Translations under genes and position numbers: made by a program
Notes under the pieces: generated by a model
The model's database searches: none
What the model saw: only the letters and a program-made list of their open reading frames with translations
Told to the model about the DNA's origin: nothing
In this document: in pieces, positions 7,663 through 17,462 of the stretch
Position numbering within the stretch: position 1 is the stretch's first letter
How the letters are laid out: every line of letters starts with the position of its first letter
NCBI RefSeq assembly: GCF_018260555.1
Contig: NZ_JAGLBB010000063.1
Span: forward strand, 1-17,462
Source: Deinococcus sp.
GTDB lineage: Bacteria > Deinococcota > Deinococci > Deinococcales > Deinococcaceae
Length of the DNA: 17,462 nt
Direction of reading: 5' to 3'

Positions 7663-8650
7663 AGCCCTCCTGCGGCCAGTCCTGGTAGGGGAGGGTGGGG
7701 TGTGGGCGGCTGGCGAGCAGGTCCTCAATCTCGTCGGCGAGGTCCAGGCCGTACTTGTACGCGCCCTGCCCGGCGACCACGCCGCCGCCGTATTTTTCGC
7801 GGTAGTTGCCGGGTTTGCGTTCAAAGGTCATGGCCTCGGCGCTGGCGTTCGTCTGGGGCAGCACGGTCGTCAGGATCGGGGGGGTGCTCTCGCCCGTGCC
7901 GGCAAAGGCGCGTTTCAGGTCGTCTGGAAGGCGTTGCAGGCCCTGGCGGTGCTGGCTACTGGCGCTCTGGTACTTGGTGATCAGGACGCCCAGGCAGCTC
8001 AGGCGCAGGTTGCGGGCGCGGCGGATCTCGGCGATGCGCCCGGCGATCTGCGGAATGCCGTAGGTGCTCAGGCGGTCCGGGATGGTGGGAATCAGGTAGT
8101 AATCGCTGATTTCCAGGCCGTTTTGCGTGACGAAGCCCAGGTTGGGCGGGCAGTCGATCAGCACGTAATCGTACCCGTCGAAGTGCGGCGCGACGAATTT
8201 CTTCACGACTTCCATCGGGCCGGTCGAGTAGTGCGTGCGGCCCGCGATGTCCGCCATGCGGTCTTGCACGTCAATCAACCGGATGGAACTGGGCAGCAGG
8301 TCCACGCGGCCGTAACGGGACTGCGCGGGCAGTTGGTCCATCACCTCGGGCGGCACGCGGTTGAGGTTGCTCGCGCCGCGCACGGTGGCGCGCCTGGCGT
8401 CGAAGGTGAAGGTGCCGTCGCCGCGCAGCAGGTCCAGGAACAGGTGCGCGAGCGTCTGCCCGTCCTCGTCGGCTTTCTGCCAGCGTTCCTCGCCGATCAG
8501 GGCCAGGGTGGCGTTCGTCTGCGGGTCCAGGTCCAGGACCAGCACGCGCTTTTGCTTCATGAACGCCAGCGTGTCGGCCAGTTGCACGGTCGCTGTGGTT
8601 TTCGCCACGCCGCCCTTCAGGTTGATAAAACTCAGGACGACCGGGGCCAT
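7661..8650 (-). CDS. ParA/Soj-type Walker ATPase (no ParB nearby)
   Basis: The protein has 329 residues. It is a deviant-Walker P-loop ATPase of the ParA/MinD class: KGGVAKTT (12-19) with signature Lys12 and Lys17, LDLDPQTNATL (39-49) as the A-prime motif with Asp40/Asp42, and YVLIDCPPNLG (162-172) with Walker B Asp166. A charged segment (51-110) separates A-prime from the rest and makes the protein longer than a minimal ParA (about 250-260). The C-terminus also extends beyond the usual end. Such ATPases move DNA or protein cargo on the nucleoid, but no parB gene or parS-like site is seen here, so the cargo is unknown. Its ATG overlaps the peroxiredoxin stop as TGATG, so it is translated by coupling and shares that promoter. 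Its own stop abuts repeat copy B. Confidence 0.85.
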   Translation of the reverse strand: MAPVVLSFINLKGGVAKTTATVQLADTLAFMKQKRVLVLDLDPQTNATLALIGEERWQKADEDGQTLAHLFLDLLRGDGTFTFDARRATVRGASNLNRVPPEVMDQLPAQSRYGRVDLLPSSIRLIDVQDRMADIAGRTHYSTGPMEVVKKFVAPHFDGYDYVLIDCPPNLGFVTQNGLEISDYYLIPTIPDRLSTYGIPQIAGRIAEIRRARNLRLSCLGVLITKYQSASSQHRQGLQRLPDDLKRAFAGTGESTPPILTTVLPQTNASAEAMTFERKPGNYREKYGGGVVAGQGAYKYGLDLADEIEDLLASRPHPTLPYQDWPQEG

Positions 8651-9105
8651 CAGAGTTCGCGCAGTCTGGCCAGCACGGCCTCGGGCCGCACGGTGTAATC
8701 CCCGGTCTTCTCCTCGACGTGCTGGTAGCGGATCACGCCCGAGCGGTCGATCAGGAACACGGCCCGGCCGCTGATGCCCCGGTCGTCGATGGCCACGCCG
8801 TACGCGCGGGCCACGTCGAGTTTCATGTCGGCCAGCAGCGGCACCTCGATGCCGTACTCAGCCGCCCAGGCCTTGTGCGCGTGCACGGAGTCGCGGTTCA
8901 CGCCCAGCACGACCGCCCCGGCATCCGCAAAATCATCCTGGCGGCCCGAGTACTCCGGCAGTTGCATGGAGCACACGGGACTGAAATCCAGCGGGTAGAA
9001 CACCAGCACCACGGCGCTGTGGCCCCGGTAACTGCTCAGGGTGATCTGCTCGCCGGTCGAGGCGGGCAGGGTGAAGTCCGGCGCAGGCTGTCCCACAAGG
9101 CTCAT
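8650..9105 (-). CDS. 1-Cys peroxiredoxin (AhpE/Bcp-like)
   Basis: The protein has 151 residues and a thioredoxin fold. It opens with the AhpC/TSA pattern GQPAPDFTLPASTGE, and FYPLDFSPVCSMQLPEYS (36-53) holds the peroxidatic Cys45 with the typical Pro43. It has no other cysteine, so no internal resolving Cys exists. GRAVFLIDRSG near residue 117 carries the conserved Arg. It reduces peroxides and must be recycled by an external thiol; bacillithiol with a bacilliredoxin is a plausible donor (inference from bshB1 and the genus). Start 9105 is chosen because TACACT ends 6 nt before it. The stop overlaps the start of the ParA gene (TGATG), forming a two-gene operon. Confidence 0.88.
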   Translation of the reverse strand: MSLVGQPAPDFTLPASTGEQITLSSYRGHSAVVLVFYPLDFSPVCSMQLPEYSGRQDDFADAGAVVLGVNRDSVHAHKAWAAEYGIEVPLLADMKLDVARAYGVAIDDRGISGRAVFLIDRSGVIRYQHVEEKTGDYTVRPEAVLARLREL

Positions 9106-9111
9106 GCCCGC

Positions 9112-9117
9112 AGTGTA
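9112..9117 (-). promoter_or_regulatory. Leaderless -10 (TACACT) of the peroxiredoxin-ParA operon
   Basis: On the minus strand TACACT ends 6 nt before ATG 9105 with no ribosome binding site. Confidence 0.7.
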
Positions 9118-9418
9118 GCGGGCCGCGCCGCCCCACGCCGCCTGACCTGCCGTCGGTTGTCCGGCCTGAACGCCCGGCGTTGTCCAGTCTGAGCGCCGGG
9201 GACGGTACCTGCCCGCCCCGGCACCGCGCCCGCCCGCCCAGCACCGCGCCCGCCCGCCCGCGCAGCACCTTTGAACTGCGTCCCGGTTCATGGGTGCGCG
9301 CGGTCGGCGGGATTACGCTGGGTGGGTACCGTCCCCGGCGCCTGCACCTCTGGCGTGTGCGCCTGTTTGCGTGCTCCGTTCACACCCCAGCCGGGACGGC
9401 CCCGAGGAGGAGTTCCCA
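9118..9418. other. Divergent intergenic region with GC-rich repeats
   Basis: About 300 nt separate the peroxiredoxin -10 from the desaturase start. They contain a 17-bp inverted repeat pair, a 20-bp-period tandem repeat and, near the end, GAGGAGG about 8 nt before ATG 9419. A possible desaturase -10 is TACGCT (9314-9319), but no fitting -35 was found. No gene is apparent. Confidence 0.5.
9193..9341. repeat. 17-bp inverted repeat pair flanking GC-rich tandem repeat
   Basis: GCGCCGGGGACGGTACC (9193-9209) and its exact reverse complement (9325-9341) enclose 115 nt. Inside, GCACCGCGCCCGCCCGCCC occurs twice in tandem (9221-9239 and 9241-9259). A perfect 17-bp pair at this distance is unlikely by chance and may mark the ends of a small element or form a long-range stem. 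Confidence 0.7.
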
Positions 9419-10510
<1,092 letters not shown>

Positions 10511-10533
10511 CCAACGCAAATCGACCCCGGGTT

Positions 10534-11388
10534 CTACCGGTATCGATACTCCAGCCGCTCGGCCCGCCGCGCCTGCACGAAGCGTTCGCGGCCGGTCAGG
10601 TCAGCGTGCAGCTGCGCCTCCCAGCCCTGCGCGCGCAGCTCGTCTGCCAGCGTGGCGGCGTTGCGCGGGTCGAGTTCCAGCCACAATTCCCCGCCCGCCG
10701 CCAGGGCAGCCGGAGCCTGCGCGGCCAGCCTCCGGGCCAGGGTCAGGCCGTCCGGGCCGGAGTACAGCGCCATGTCCGGGTCGCGCTGCACCTCCGGGTC
10801 GGCGTGCGCGCGGTCCCCGTCCGGCAGGTACGGGGGGTTACTGACGATCAGGTCGAACGGGCCGGGTACGCCCGCGAGCAGGTCGGCCTGCGCCCACGTG
10901 ACCTCCAGGCCGTTCAGGGCTGCGTTCTCGCGTGCCAGGGCCAGTGCGCCGGGGCTGAGGTCCGTGGCGGTCACGGCCGCGCCGGGGCAGGCGGCCTTCA
11001 CGCCCAGCGCCAGGGCGCCCGTGCCGGTTCCCACGTCCAGCACGCGCGGCTGACTCCTGGCCTGCACGCCCGGCAGCAGCAGGTGCAGTAGCCACTCGGT
11101 TTCCGGGCGCGGCACCAGCGCGCGCGGATCGCTGCGCAGCCGCACGCCGCCCCACTCGACCTCACCGAGAATGTGTTGTAGCGGTTCGCGCGCCGCCCGG
11201 CGGTCCAGCAGCGCCGCGTAGCGCTCCTGACCCTCCGCGCCGACCGGCTCGTGCGCGCGCGTCAGCAGCGCCGTGGGTGTCAGGTGCAGGGCGCTCAGCA
11301 GCAGTTCGCGGGCGTCCACCTCCGGGGAGGGAACGCCCGCGCCGCCGAGCCGCGCCACGCCGGACAGCAGCAGCTCGCGCAGCCGCAC
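10534..11388 (-). CDS. prmC: Peptide chain release factor glutamine N5-methyltransferase
   Basis: The protein has 284 residues. An N-terminal helical part (1-75) is followed by a SAM-dependent methyltransferase domain. LVPRPETEWL (91-100) is the conserved PrmC signature, VLDVGTGTGALAL (116-128) the SAM-binding loop, and SNPPYLP (183-189) the catalytic NPPY motif that binds the Gln side chain. It methylates the GGQ glutamine of RF1 and RF2 and so aids termination. The length matches E. coli PrmC. The start codon is GTG at 11388, only 4 nt after the khpB stop codon TAG, so the two genes form an operon and prmC is probably translated by coupling. No separate promoter or ribosome binding site is seen. 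Confidence 0.92.
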   Translation of the reverse strand: MRLRELLLSGVARLGGAGVPSPEVDARELLLSALHLTPTALLTRAHEPVGAEGQERYAALLDRRAAREPLQHILGEVEWGGVRLRSDPRALVPRPETEWLLHLLLPGVQARSQPRVLDVGTGTGALALGVKAACPGAAVTATDLSPGALALARENAALNGLEVTWAQADLLAGVPGPFDLIVSNPPYLPDGDRAHADPEVQRDPDMALYSGPDGLTLARRLAAQAPAALAAGGELWLELDPRNAATLADELRAQGWEAQLHADLTGRERFVQARRAERLEYRYR

Positions 11389-11392
11389 GCGC

Positions 11393-11974
<582 letters not shown>

Positions 11975-11981
11975 ACCCCTC

Positions 11982-11987
11982 AGTCTA
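11982..11987 (-). promoter_or_regulatory. Leaderless -10 (TAGACT) of the khpB-prmC operon
   Basis: On the minus strand TAGACT ends 7 nt before ATG 11974, without a ribosome binding site. Confidence 0.7.
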
Positions 11988-12033
11988 GCGCGGCCCCCTC
12001 ATGCGGGCTGCCGCACCTGTCGTTCACACCCCG

Positions 12034-13236
12034 TCAACCCACCGGGGGGCTCCCGACACCCGGCGCATCACCCCGGCGCGGTGGGCCGTAGACCACGCGC
12101 CGCAGCAGCCACTCCAGCGGCCCCGCCCGGAACCGAGACAGCCACCACGCGCTCAGGGGCACCTGCGCCAGCCCCAGCAGTAGCGAGAGCAGCAGGGCAG
12201 CCCCCGCGCCCCACCGCCCGAACTGCGCGCCCGCGTACGGGTAGAACAGGGTGGTCATCAAGGCGCTCTGCGTCAGGTACCCGCTCATGGCGGTGCGCCC
12301 ACTGGCCGCCAGGGGCCGCAGCCACCCCAGCCGCCCCCGCGCGGCCAGCAGCCCGGTCACACCCACGTACCCCAGCGCGGACGCCAGCCCGCCGCCCATT
12401 CTGACCGGCAGGGCCAGTGCGCCCGCCGCGTACTCCGGGCGGGTGTTCAGGTACGCCAGCAGCGCCCCCAGCGGCAACCCCACCGCCAGCCCGCCCACCG
12501 CCAGCCCCCGCAGCGTGCGCGTGTGCTCGTGCGGGCGCAGCAGCAGTCCCGAACGCTGCGCCGCGGCGCCCAGGCAGAACAGCGCGAGCAGCCATGGGCC
12601 GTTGAACAGCGCGCTCCCCAGCAGTTCCGGCGAGAACTCGGCGGCGCGGGCCGCCACGTTCCCCGCGTACGTGCTGCTCAGGTCCGGCAGGCTCGACCAG
12701 CGCGTGCCCGTCTCGCCCTGGCTGCCCAGGGCTGCGAGCAGGTCAAGGGCCAGGTACCACGCGCCCAGCACGCCCGCCAGGATCAGCAGCGTGCGGGTCT
12801 TCATCCGCACGGTCACCAGCAGGCCCAGACCCACCAGCGCGTACAGACTGATGATGTCCCCGTGCCACACCAGAATGAAGTGCGCCGCGCCGACCACGAG
12901 CAGCGCCGCGTGCCGCCGCAGGAACACGCCCGCTCCGTGCCGCGCCAGCAGGCCCGCCGCGCCCCACCCGAACAGCATCGCGAAGATCGAGATGAACCGC
13001 CCGTTCGCCAGTACGTCCGTGACCACCTGCGCCGCGCGGTCCAGGCCCGTCTGCCGCCACTCCAGAAAGCCCGCGAAGTCCTGCATGTTCACGATCAGGA
13101 TGCCCAGCAGGCTCAGGCCGCGCAGCACGTCCGGTAACGGCGAGCGGTCCTGCACCGGCCCCCGCTGGGCCTCCTGCGGCGCGGGCTGCGGCGGAACGGC
13201 GTCAGGGGGCAGCGGCGAGGCGGCGGGCTCGGTCAT
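12034..13236 (-). CDS. YeiB/DUF418-family multi-spanning membrane protein
   Basis: The protein has 400 residues. A Pro-rich cytoplasmic N-terminus (1-32) is followed by about ten hydrophobic segments. The opening LPDVLRGLSLLGILIVNM (34-51) is the standard D-x-x-R-G-x-x-LLGI-x-x-xN start of the YeiB/DUF418 family. FAMLFGWGAAG and the later GRTAMSGYLTQSALMTTLFY motif (around 330) with QVPLSAWWLSRFRAGPLEWLLRR near the end are also typical. The family is distantly related to membrane acyltransferases that move acyl groups onto sugars, but its reaction is not established, so no gene function is given. TAGCCT 6 nt before ATG 13236 indicates a leaderless transcript. Confidence 0.82.
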   Translation of the reverse strand: MTEPAASPLPPDAVPPQPAPQEAQRGPVQDRSPLPDVLRGLSLLGILIVNMQDFAGFLEWRQTGLDRAAQVVTDVLANGRFISIFAMLFGWGAAGLLARHGAGVFLRRHAALLVVGAAHFILVWHGDIISLYALVGLGLLVTVRMKTRTLLILAGVLGAWYLALDLLAALGSQGETGTRWSSLPDLSSTYAGNVAARAAEFSPELLGSALFNGPWLLALFCLGAAAQRSGLLLRPHEHTRTLRGLAVGGLAVGLPLGALLAYLNTRPEYAAGALALPVRMGGGLASALGYVGVTGLLAARGRLGWLRPLAASGRTAMSGYLTQSALMTTLFYPYAGAQFGRWGAGAALLLSLLLGLAQVPLSAWWLSRFRAGPLEWLLRRVVYGPPRRGDAPGVGSPPVG

Positions 13237-13242
13237 GCCCGC

Positions 13243-13248
13243 AGGCTA
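13243..13248 (-). promoter_or_regulatory. Leaderless -10 (TAGCCT) of the DUF418 gene
   Basis: On the minus strand TAGCCT ends 6 nt before ATG 13236. It follows the P450 terminator, so the DUF418 gene is a separate unit. Confidence 0.6.
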
Positions 13249-13288
13249 GCAGGCGACCCGCCCCGCATCCGGCAAGGCTGCGCGGCCA

Positions 13289-13311
13289 TAAAAATCCGCC
13301 CCGGAGGGCGG
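13289..13311 (-). terminator. Rho-independent terminator closing the P450 operon
   Basis: A perfect CCGCCC/GGGCGG stem (13296-13301 with 13306-13311) has a 4-nt loop and is followed on the minus strand by ATTTTTA. It lies about 45 nt after the P450 stop codon. Confidence 0.85.
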
Positions 13312-13353
13312 TGTTGATAAAAAGCATAGCGCGGTATGCAGCGGCGGTCAAGG

Positions 13354-14492
13354 CTATGCGCGGCCTGCCTGCACGACGAGCGGCCCGCGCGGCCCGAGGG
13401 TCAGGCCCGGCAGCGGCGCCGGGTCGCCCCGCACGGCCCGCAGGGGCGGCAGCGCCGCCAGCGCGTCGTGAATCAGCATCTGCGCGAGGTGCATGCCCAG
13501 GCACAGCCGCTCGCCGCCCCCGAACGGCAGGTACGCCCACGCGGGGGGCTTGGCGGCCCAGCGGCCCGGATCGAACCCGTCCGGGCAGTCCCACACGGCC
13601 GGATCACGCCCACTCAGGTACGGCGAGTACAGCGCCAGCGCCCCACGCGGCAACCGCACGCCATTCCAGTCGAGGTCGCGGCCCAGGCGGCGGCTGCCCA
13701 TCCAGCCCGGCGGGAACAGGCGCAGCACCTCCTTGAGCACGGCGGCGTGATGTTCGGGCGCGTGCCACTGCGGCTGCTGCGCCAGGAACCAGATCGCGTA
13801 CGCCAGCGCGTGCGTGGTCGTGTCATGCGCCGCCGCCAGCGACACCCGCGCCTCCTCCAGCCCGCCCGGCAGCGGGGCCAGCACCGCGAGCAGATCGTCA
13901 TGCCCCCGCTCCGTCAGGCGCACGCGGGCGAGGCGGCGCAACTCGGCGTCCACCCGCGCGAACAGCAGCGGACGTGGAATCGCCGGCACCGGGAACGGAC
14001 GGCGCAGCGGCGCCAGGAACGCGTGCAGCAGCCCGGCGTCGAACTCCCCGCTGAAGTACGCGGCATTCAGCAAATGCAGCGCCGCGCCGTCCGCCCAGGC
14101 CAGCGCATCGAACTCCCCGTCCGGCACGCCCGGCAGCGCCGCCCGCGTCCGCGCCTGCAAGGCCAGCAGGTGCGCCCGCCCGAACCCCGGATTCATCAGC
14201 GCGCGCCGCCCCCCGTGCTCCGGCGCGTCCGACAGGATCACCCCGCCCGACAGGTACGGCACGATCCGCGACAGGCTTCCCGCACTGCGGAAGGTGCCCA
14301 GGTCGGTCAGCACCGCCCGGTTCCACGCGGCGCCCACCCCCACCACCGCCGGAAGGCCCAGCCGCAACCGGAACACATCCACGCCCGCCGAGCGCGCCCG
14401 CGCCGCACCCTCCCCGATCAGCGGCAGGGGACTCAGCGCCCAGTCCTGAAGGTGCCCGTTCCCCGGACGGGTCGGCGGTTCGGGCAGTGTGC

Positions 14493-14496
<4 letters not shown>
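13354..14496 (-). CDS. Cytochrome P450, probable carotenoid hydroxylase (CYP287-like)
   Basis: The protein has 380 residues. The P450 signatures are complete: the I-helix AAAHDTTTHA (221-230) with Asp225-Thr226, ExxR as Glu256-Arg259 in KEVLRLFPP, the PERF-like DPGRW (309-313), and the heme loop FGGGERLCLG (325-334) with thiolate ligand Cys332. The N-terminus (PTRPGNGHLQDW) is soluble, without a membrane anchor. In D. radiodurans the P450 CYP287A1 hydroxylates C2 of the beta ring during deinoxanthin synthesis. The desaturase next door suggests the same kind of role here, but this is inference. The frame stays open far upstream over the desaturase gene, but TTG 14496 is chosen because it overlaps the desaturase stop codon as TTGA and gives a normal P450 N-terminus. 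GGAGG lies 14 nt upstream; a GTG at 14511 is an alternative. Confidence 0.85.
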
Positions 14497-15925
<1,429 letters not shown>

Positions 15926-15929
<4 letters not shown>

Positions 15930-15955
15930 GCCTTCACGCCCCGACCTGTCCTCAC
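15926..15955 (-). other. Possible 9-codon leader frame before the desaturase
   Basis: On the minus strand TATCCT is followed after 7 nt by GTG 15955, the spacing of a leaderless start. That GTG opens a nine-codon frame (VRTGRGVKA) whose TGA overlaps the desaturase start as GTGA. It may be a coupling leader or coincidence. A CCTCA/TGAGG hairpin (15950-15965) overlaps the -10. Confidence 0.3.
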
Positions 15956-16008
15956 GCTGCTGAGGATAGAGCAGCGGGTAGGGGCGCAGTGCGGGCAGGA
16001 GCGACCGG

Positions 16009-16034
16009 GAGAACCTGCGCCGCTGTGGGTTCTC
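16009..16034. other. 7-bp inverted repeat in the desaturase leader
   Basis: GAGAACC (16009-16015) and GGTTCTC (16028-16034) form a perfect stem with a 12-nt loop between the glycosyltransferase and desaturase genes. There is no T tract, so it is not a standard terminator. It could be an operator or mRNA processing site, or chance. Confidence 0.35.
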
Positions 16035-16060
16035 AGGGGAGGGCAAGGGAGGACAGGGGC

Positions 16061-16163
16061 AATACGGATTCCGATTGATTCGCTGCAGTTCTGAATCAAT
16101 CCGAGCGGATGCGAGTGGGAACAGCATACGCCCCTGCGCGGTCTGGAGCCGCAGTCCGTATCA
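16061..16163 (+). repeat. Dispersed repeat copy C (internally shortened)
   Basis: It begins ATACGGATTCCGATTGATTC, runs through the shared core GTTCTGAATCAATCCGAGCGG-like block and GGTCTGGAGCCGCAG, and ends GCAGTCCGTATCAG. Terminal inverted repeats are ATACGGAYT. Compared with copies A and B it lacks about 34 bp of the right half; the break falls between two AG dinucleotides. It lies 5 nt from the stop codon of the glycosyltransferase, inside the putative carotenoid operon. Confidence 0.75.
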
Positions 16164-16168
16164 GTCCG

Positions 16169-17269
16169 TCACTGCCGGTATTCGCGGCCTTTCCAGATGA
16201 CGGTGCGGCGCAGGGCGCGGCGGTACACGGGCAGCGCCAGCAGCGGCGTGAGGGGGCCCAGCAGCCCCTCGGCCAGGTCGGCCGGGGCGCGGCGACCCGC
16301 CACCAGGCTGACCAGGGTGCGTTCCAGCACTCCTGCCACGCGCAGGGCCGTCCAGCCCGGGCCGCGCAGCCAGGAGCGCAGCAGCCAGGGCAGGGTGTAC
16401 GCCCCCAGGTGCCCGGCGGCGCTCAGCAGCAGCAGGGGCCGCGAGTGAAAGTGCAGCGGCAGGACGTTCTTGCTGAAGCCCGCGACCGACTCCGGGTACG
16501 TGCGGTACATGCGCACGCCGATGCACGCGCGCCCCAGCGCCGTGGACACCAGGAAGCCCTGCGCGCCCAGGTGCTGCGCGAGGCGGGTGTCTTCCAGCAC
16601 CTCGGCGCGGACGGGCGCGTACCCGCCCACGGAGCGCAGCGCGGCGCGGCGGAACGCCATGACCTGCCCGTTGGCAATCGAGGTCATGGCGCGGCGCAGG
16701 CGCGTCAGCGGAAACGGGAAGTACGACAGCACAGCCGCGTCCACCAGGGGTGTCAGCAGCCGCGCGCCCAGTCCCACGTTCGCCTGCCGGGGCTGGATGC
16801 TCAGCAGGTCCGCGCCCGAACAGGTCAGTTCGGTCAGCAGGCCGCCCAGCGCGCCCGCGTGCCAGTCCACGTCCGCATCCGTGAAGATCAGCACCTCGCC
16901 GCGCGCCGCACGCAGCAGTTGCTGGCAGGCCCAGGGTTTTCCGTTCCAGCCGTCCGGTCTGGGCGCACCCGGCAGGACCCGCGCGCCCAGGCGGCGGGCC
17001 ACGTCGGCGGTCCCGTCGCGGCTGCCGTCATCCAGCACCAGAACCTCGAAGGCTCCCTGGGCCAGCACGCCGGGCAGGGTGCGGGGCAGGTTGTGCGCCT
17101 CGTCGCGCGCGGGAATCAGGATGGACACGCGCGGCCCCCCGCGCGGGGTGGGCGCCGGGCGCAGGCGGGGGAAGGTCACGGCGTTCACGGCCAGCACCGC
17201 CCCCTTGGTCGCCAGCCACCCCAGCAGCAGCGCCTGCACGGGCCGCTGCGCCCGTCGCCAGGCACCCAT
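16169..17269 (-). CDS. Family 2 glycosyltransferase, membrane-associated
   Basis: The protein has 366 residues. A hydrophobic segment (about 11-32) precedes a GT-A domain: VSILIPARDEAHNLPRTL (48-65), LVLDDGSRDGTADVA (77-91) with Asp80-Asp81, FTDADVDW (129-136) with the DxD motif, and EDTRLAQHL (226-234) with the ED acid pair. GWNGKPWACQQL (108-119) is typical of glycosyltransferases that act on lipids or carotenoids (CruC/CrtQ-like and hopanoid-linked types). Hydrophobic stretches at about 275-300 and 330-350 suggest membrane association. The acceptor could be a hydroxylated carotenoid, judged from the desaturase and P450 downstream; this is inference. ATG 17269 overlaps the stop of the upstream gene as TGATG, so the two are coupled. 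Confidence 0.85.
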   Translation of the reverse strand: MGAWRRAQRPVQALLLGWLATKGAVLAVNAVTFPRLRPAPTPRGGPRVSILIPARDEAHNLPRTLPGVLAQGAFEVLVLDDGSRDGTADVARRLGARVLPGAPRPDGWNGKPWACQQLLRAARGEVLIFTDADVDWHAGALGGLLTELTCSGADLLSIQPRQANVGLGARLLTPLVDAAVLSYFPFPLTRLRRAMTSIANGQVMAFRRAALRSVGGYAPVRAEVLEDTRLAQHLGAQGFLVSTALGRACIGVRMYRTYPESVAGFSKNVLPLHFHSRPLLLLSAAGHLGAYTLPWLLRSWLRGPGWTALRVAGVLERTLVSLVAGRRAPADLAEGLLGPLTPLLALPVYRRALRRTVIWKGREYRQ

Positions 17270-17462
17270 CAGCGGTCTCCGGTGATCAGCGTCAGCAGCG
17301 CCGAAGCACGGTCCACCCGCCCGGACCGGCTCGCGCGGCCCGGCACGGCCCGCAGGTACCCGGCGGGCGGCGCCTCCGGGTCGCTGCCTAGCAGCTCGGC
17401 GTCCAGCGCGGCCAGTTCACGTTGCAGGGCACCCTCCAGGTCTGGCCCCGCCACCGGCAGCC
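17269..17462 (-). CDS. C-terminal part of an unidentified protein (cut by window edge)
   Basis: An open frame enters from the window end and stops at 17269. The visible 63 or so residues include LQRELAALDAELLGSDPEAPP, an amphipathic helix, and end ASALLTLITGDR. I do not recognise a family from this tail. The TGATG overlap with the glycosyltransferase start indicates the same operon, so it may belong to the same lipid or carotenoid pathway. The start and most of the protein are outside the window. Confidence 0.6.
   Translation of the reverse strand, partial: LPVAGPDLEGALQRELAALDAELLGSDPEAPPAGYLRAVPGRASRSGRVDRASALLTLITGDR

Noticed and set aside
8650..9117. Toxin-antitoxin pair suggested by the TGATG overlap of two genes
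   Set aside because: The protein sequences are clearly a peroxiredoxin and a ParA ATPase; the overlap only shows translational coupling.
9211..9260. CRISPR-like or microsatellite array in the GC-rich tandem repeat
   Set aside because: Only two direct units of 19 bp with a 1-bp gap; no spacers and no cas genes nearby.
15930..16127. N-terminal extension of the desaturase from ATG 16127
   Set aside because: The first part is encoded by repeat copy C, and the same peptide shadow (SARIDSEL) appears at the other repeat copies, so it is not protein sequence. The Rossmann motif begins right after GTG 15929.

Overview
The window looks like chromosomal DNA of a mesophilic Deinococcus. GC content is very high, and the gene set is typical of that genus: a bacillithiol deacetylase of the BshB1 type, an omega subunit of RNA polymerase, a KhpB/Jag RNA-binding protein next to prmC, and a carotenoid desaturase next to a cytochrome P450. 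Eight genes have a TANNNT -10 hexamer that ends only 6-7 nt before the start codon and no ribosome binding site. This is the leaderless-mRNA architecture known from Deinococcus deserti. The genus assignment is an inference from these traits; no search was run.

Layout. 1-101 is AT-richer DNA without a gene. 102-536 (-) is a small lipoprotein with a Cu/Zn-SOD-like pattern, divergent from 673-2262 (+), a secreted GHL10-type glycoside-hydrolase-like protein. Then come three independently promoted leaderless genes on the plus strand: a flavin reductase-like protein (2482-2970), a metallophosphoesterase (3040-3786) and a cyclophilin (3845-4411). The cyclophilin converges on a CPA1 Na+/H+ antiporter (4483-5736, -) across a large shared stem-loop. 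Upstream of the antiporter are rpoZ (5821-6120, -) and tRNA-Thr(CGT) (6444-6518, -), each with a terminator. bshB1 (6641-7375, +) is divergent from the tRNA. A 1-Cys peroxiredoxin and a ParA-type ATPase form a coupled minus-strand pair (7661-9105). An acyl-ACP desaturase (9419-10510, +) converges on a khpB-prmC operon (10534-11974, -). A YeiB/DUF418 membrane protein (12034-13236, -) follows. The right end is a minus-strand cluster: a truncated gene, a family 2 glycosyltransferase, a CrtI/CrtD-type desaturase and a P450, closed by a strong terminator. It looks like a carotenoid-tailoring operon.

Non-coding structure. A dispersed repeat of about 100-150 bp with short terminal inverted repeats occurs three times (2263-2409, 7527-7662, 16061-16163), each time touching or nearly touching the stop codon of a neighbouring gene. 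A degenerate second unit lies beside the middle copy, and the last copy sits inside the carotenoid operon. A separate 17-bp perfect inverted repeat flanks a GC-rich tandem repeat upstream of the desaturase. No insertion sequence, CRISPR array, phage gene or obvious defence system was found. Most genes are ordinary housekeeping or redox functions; the repeats, the leaderless promoters and the unusual gene pairings are the most interesting features.
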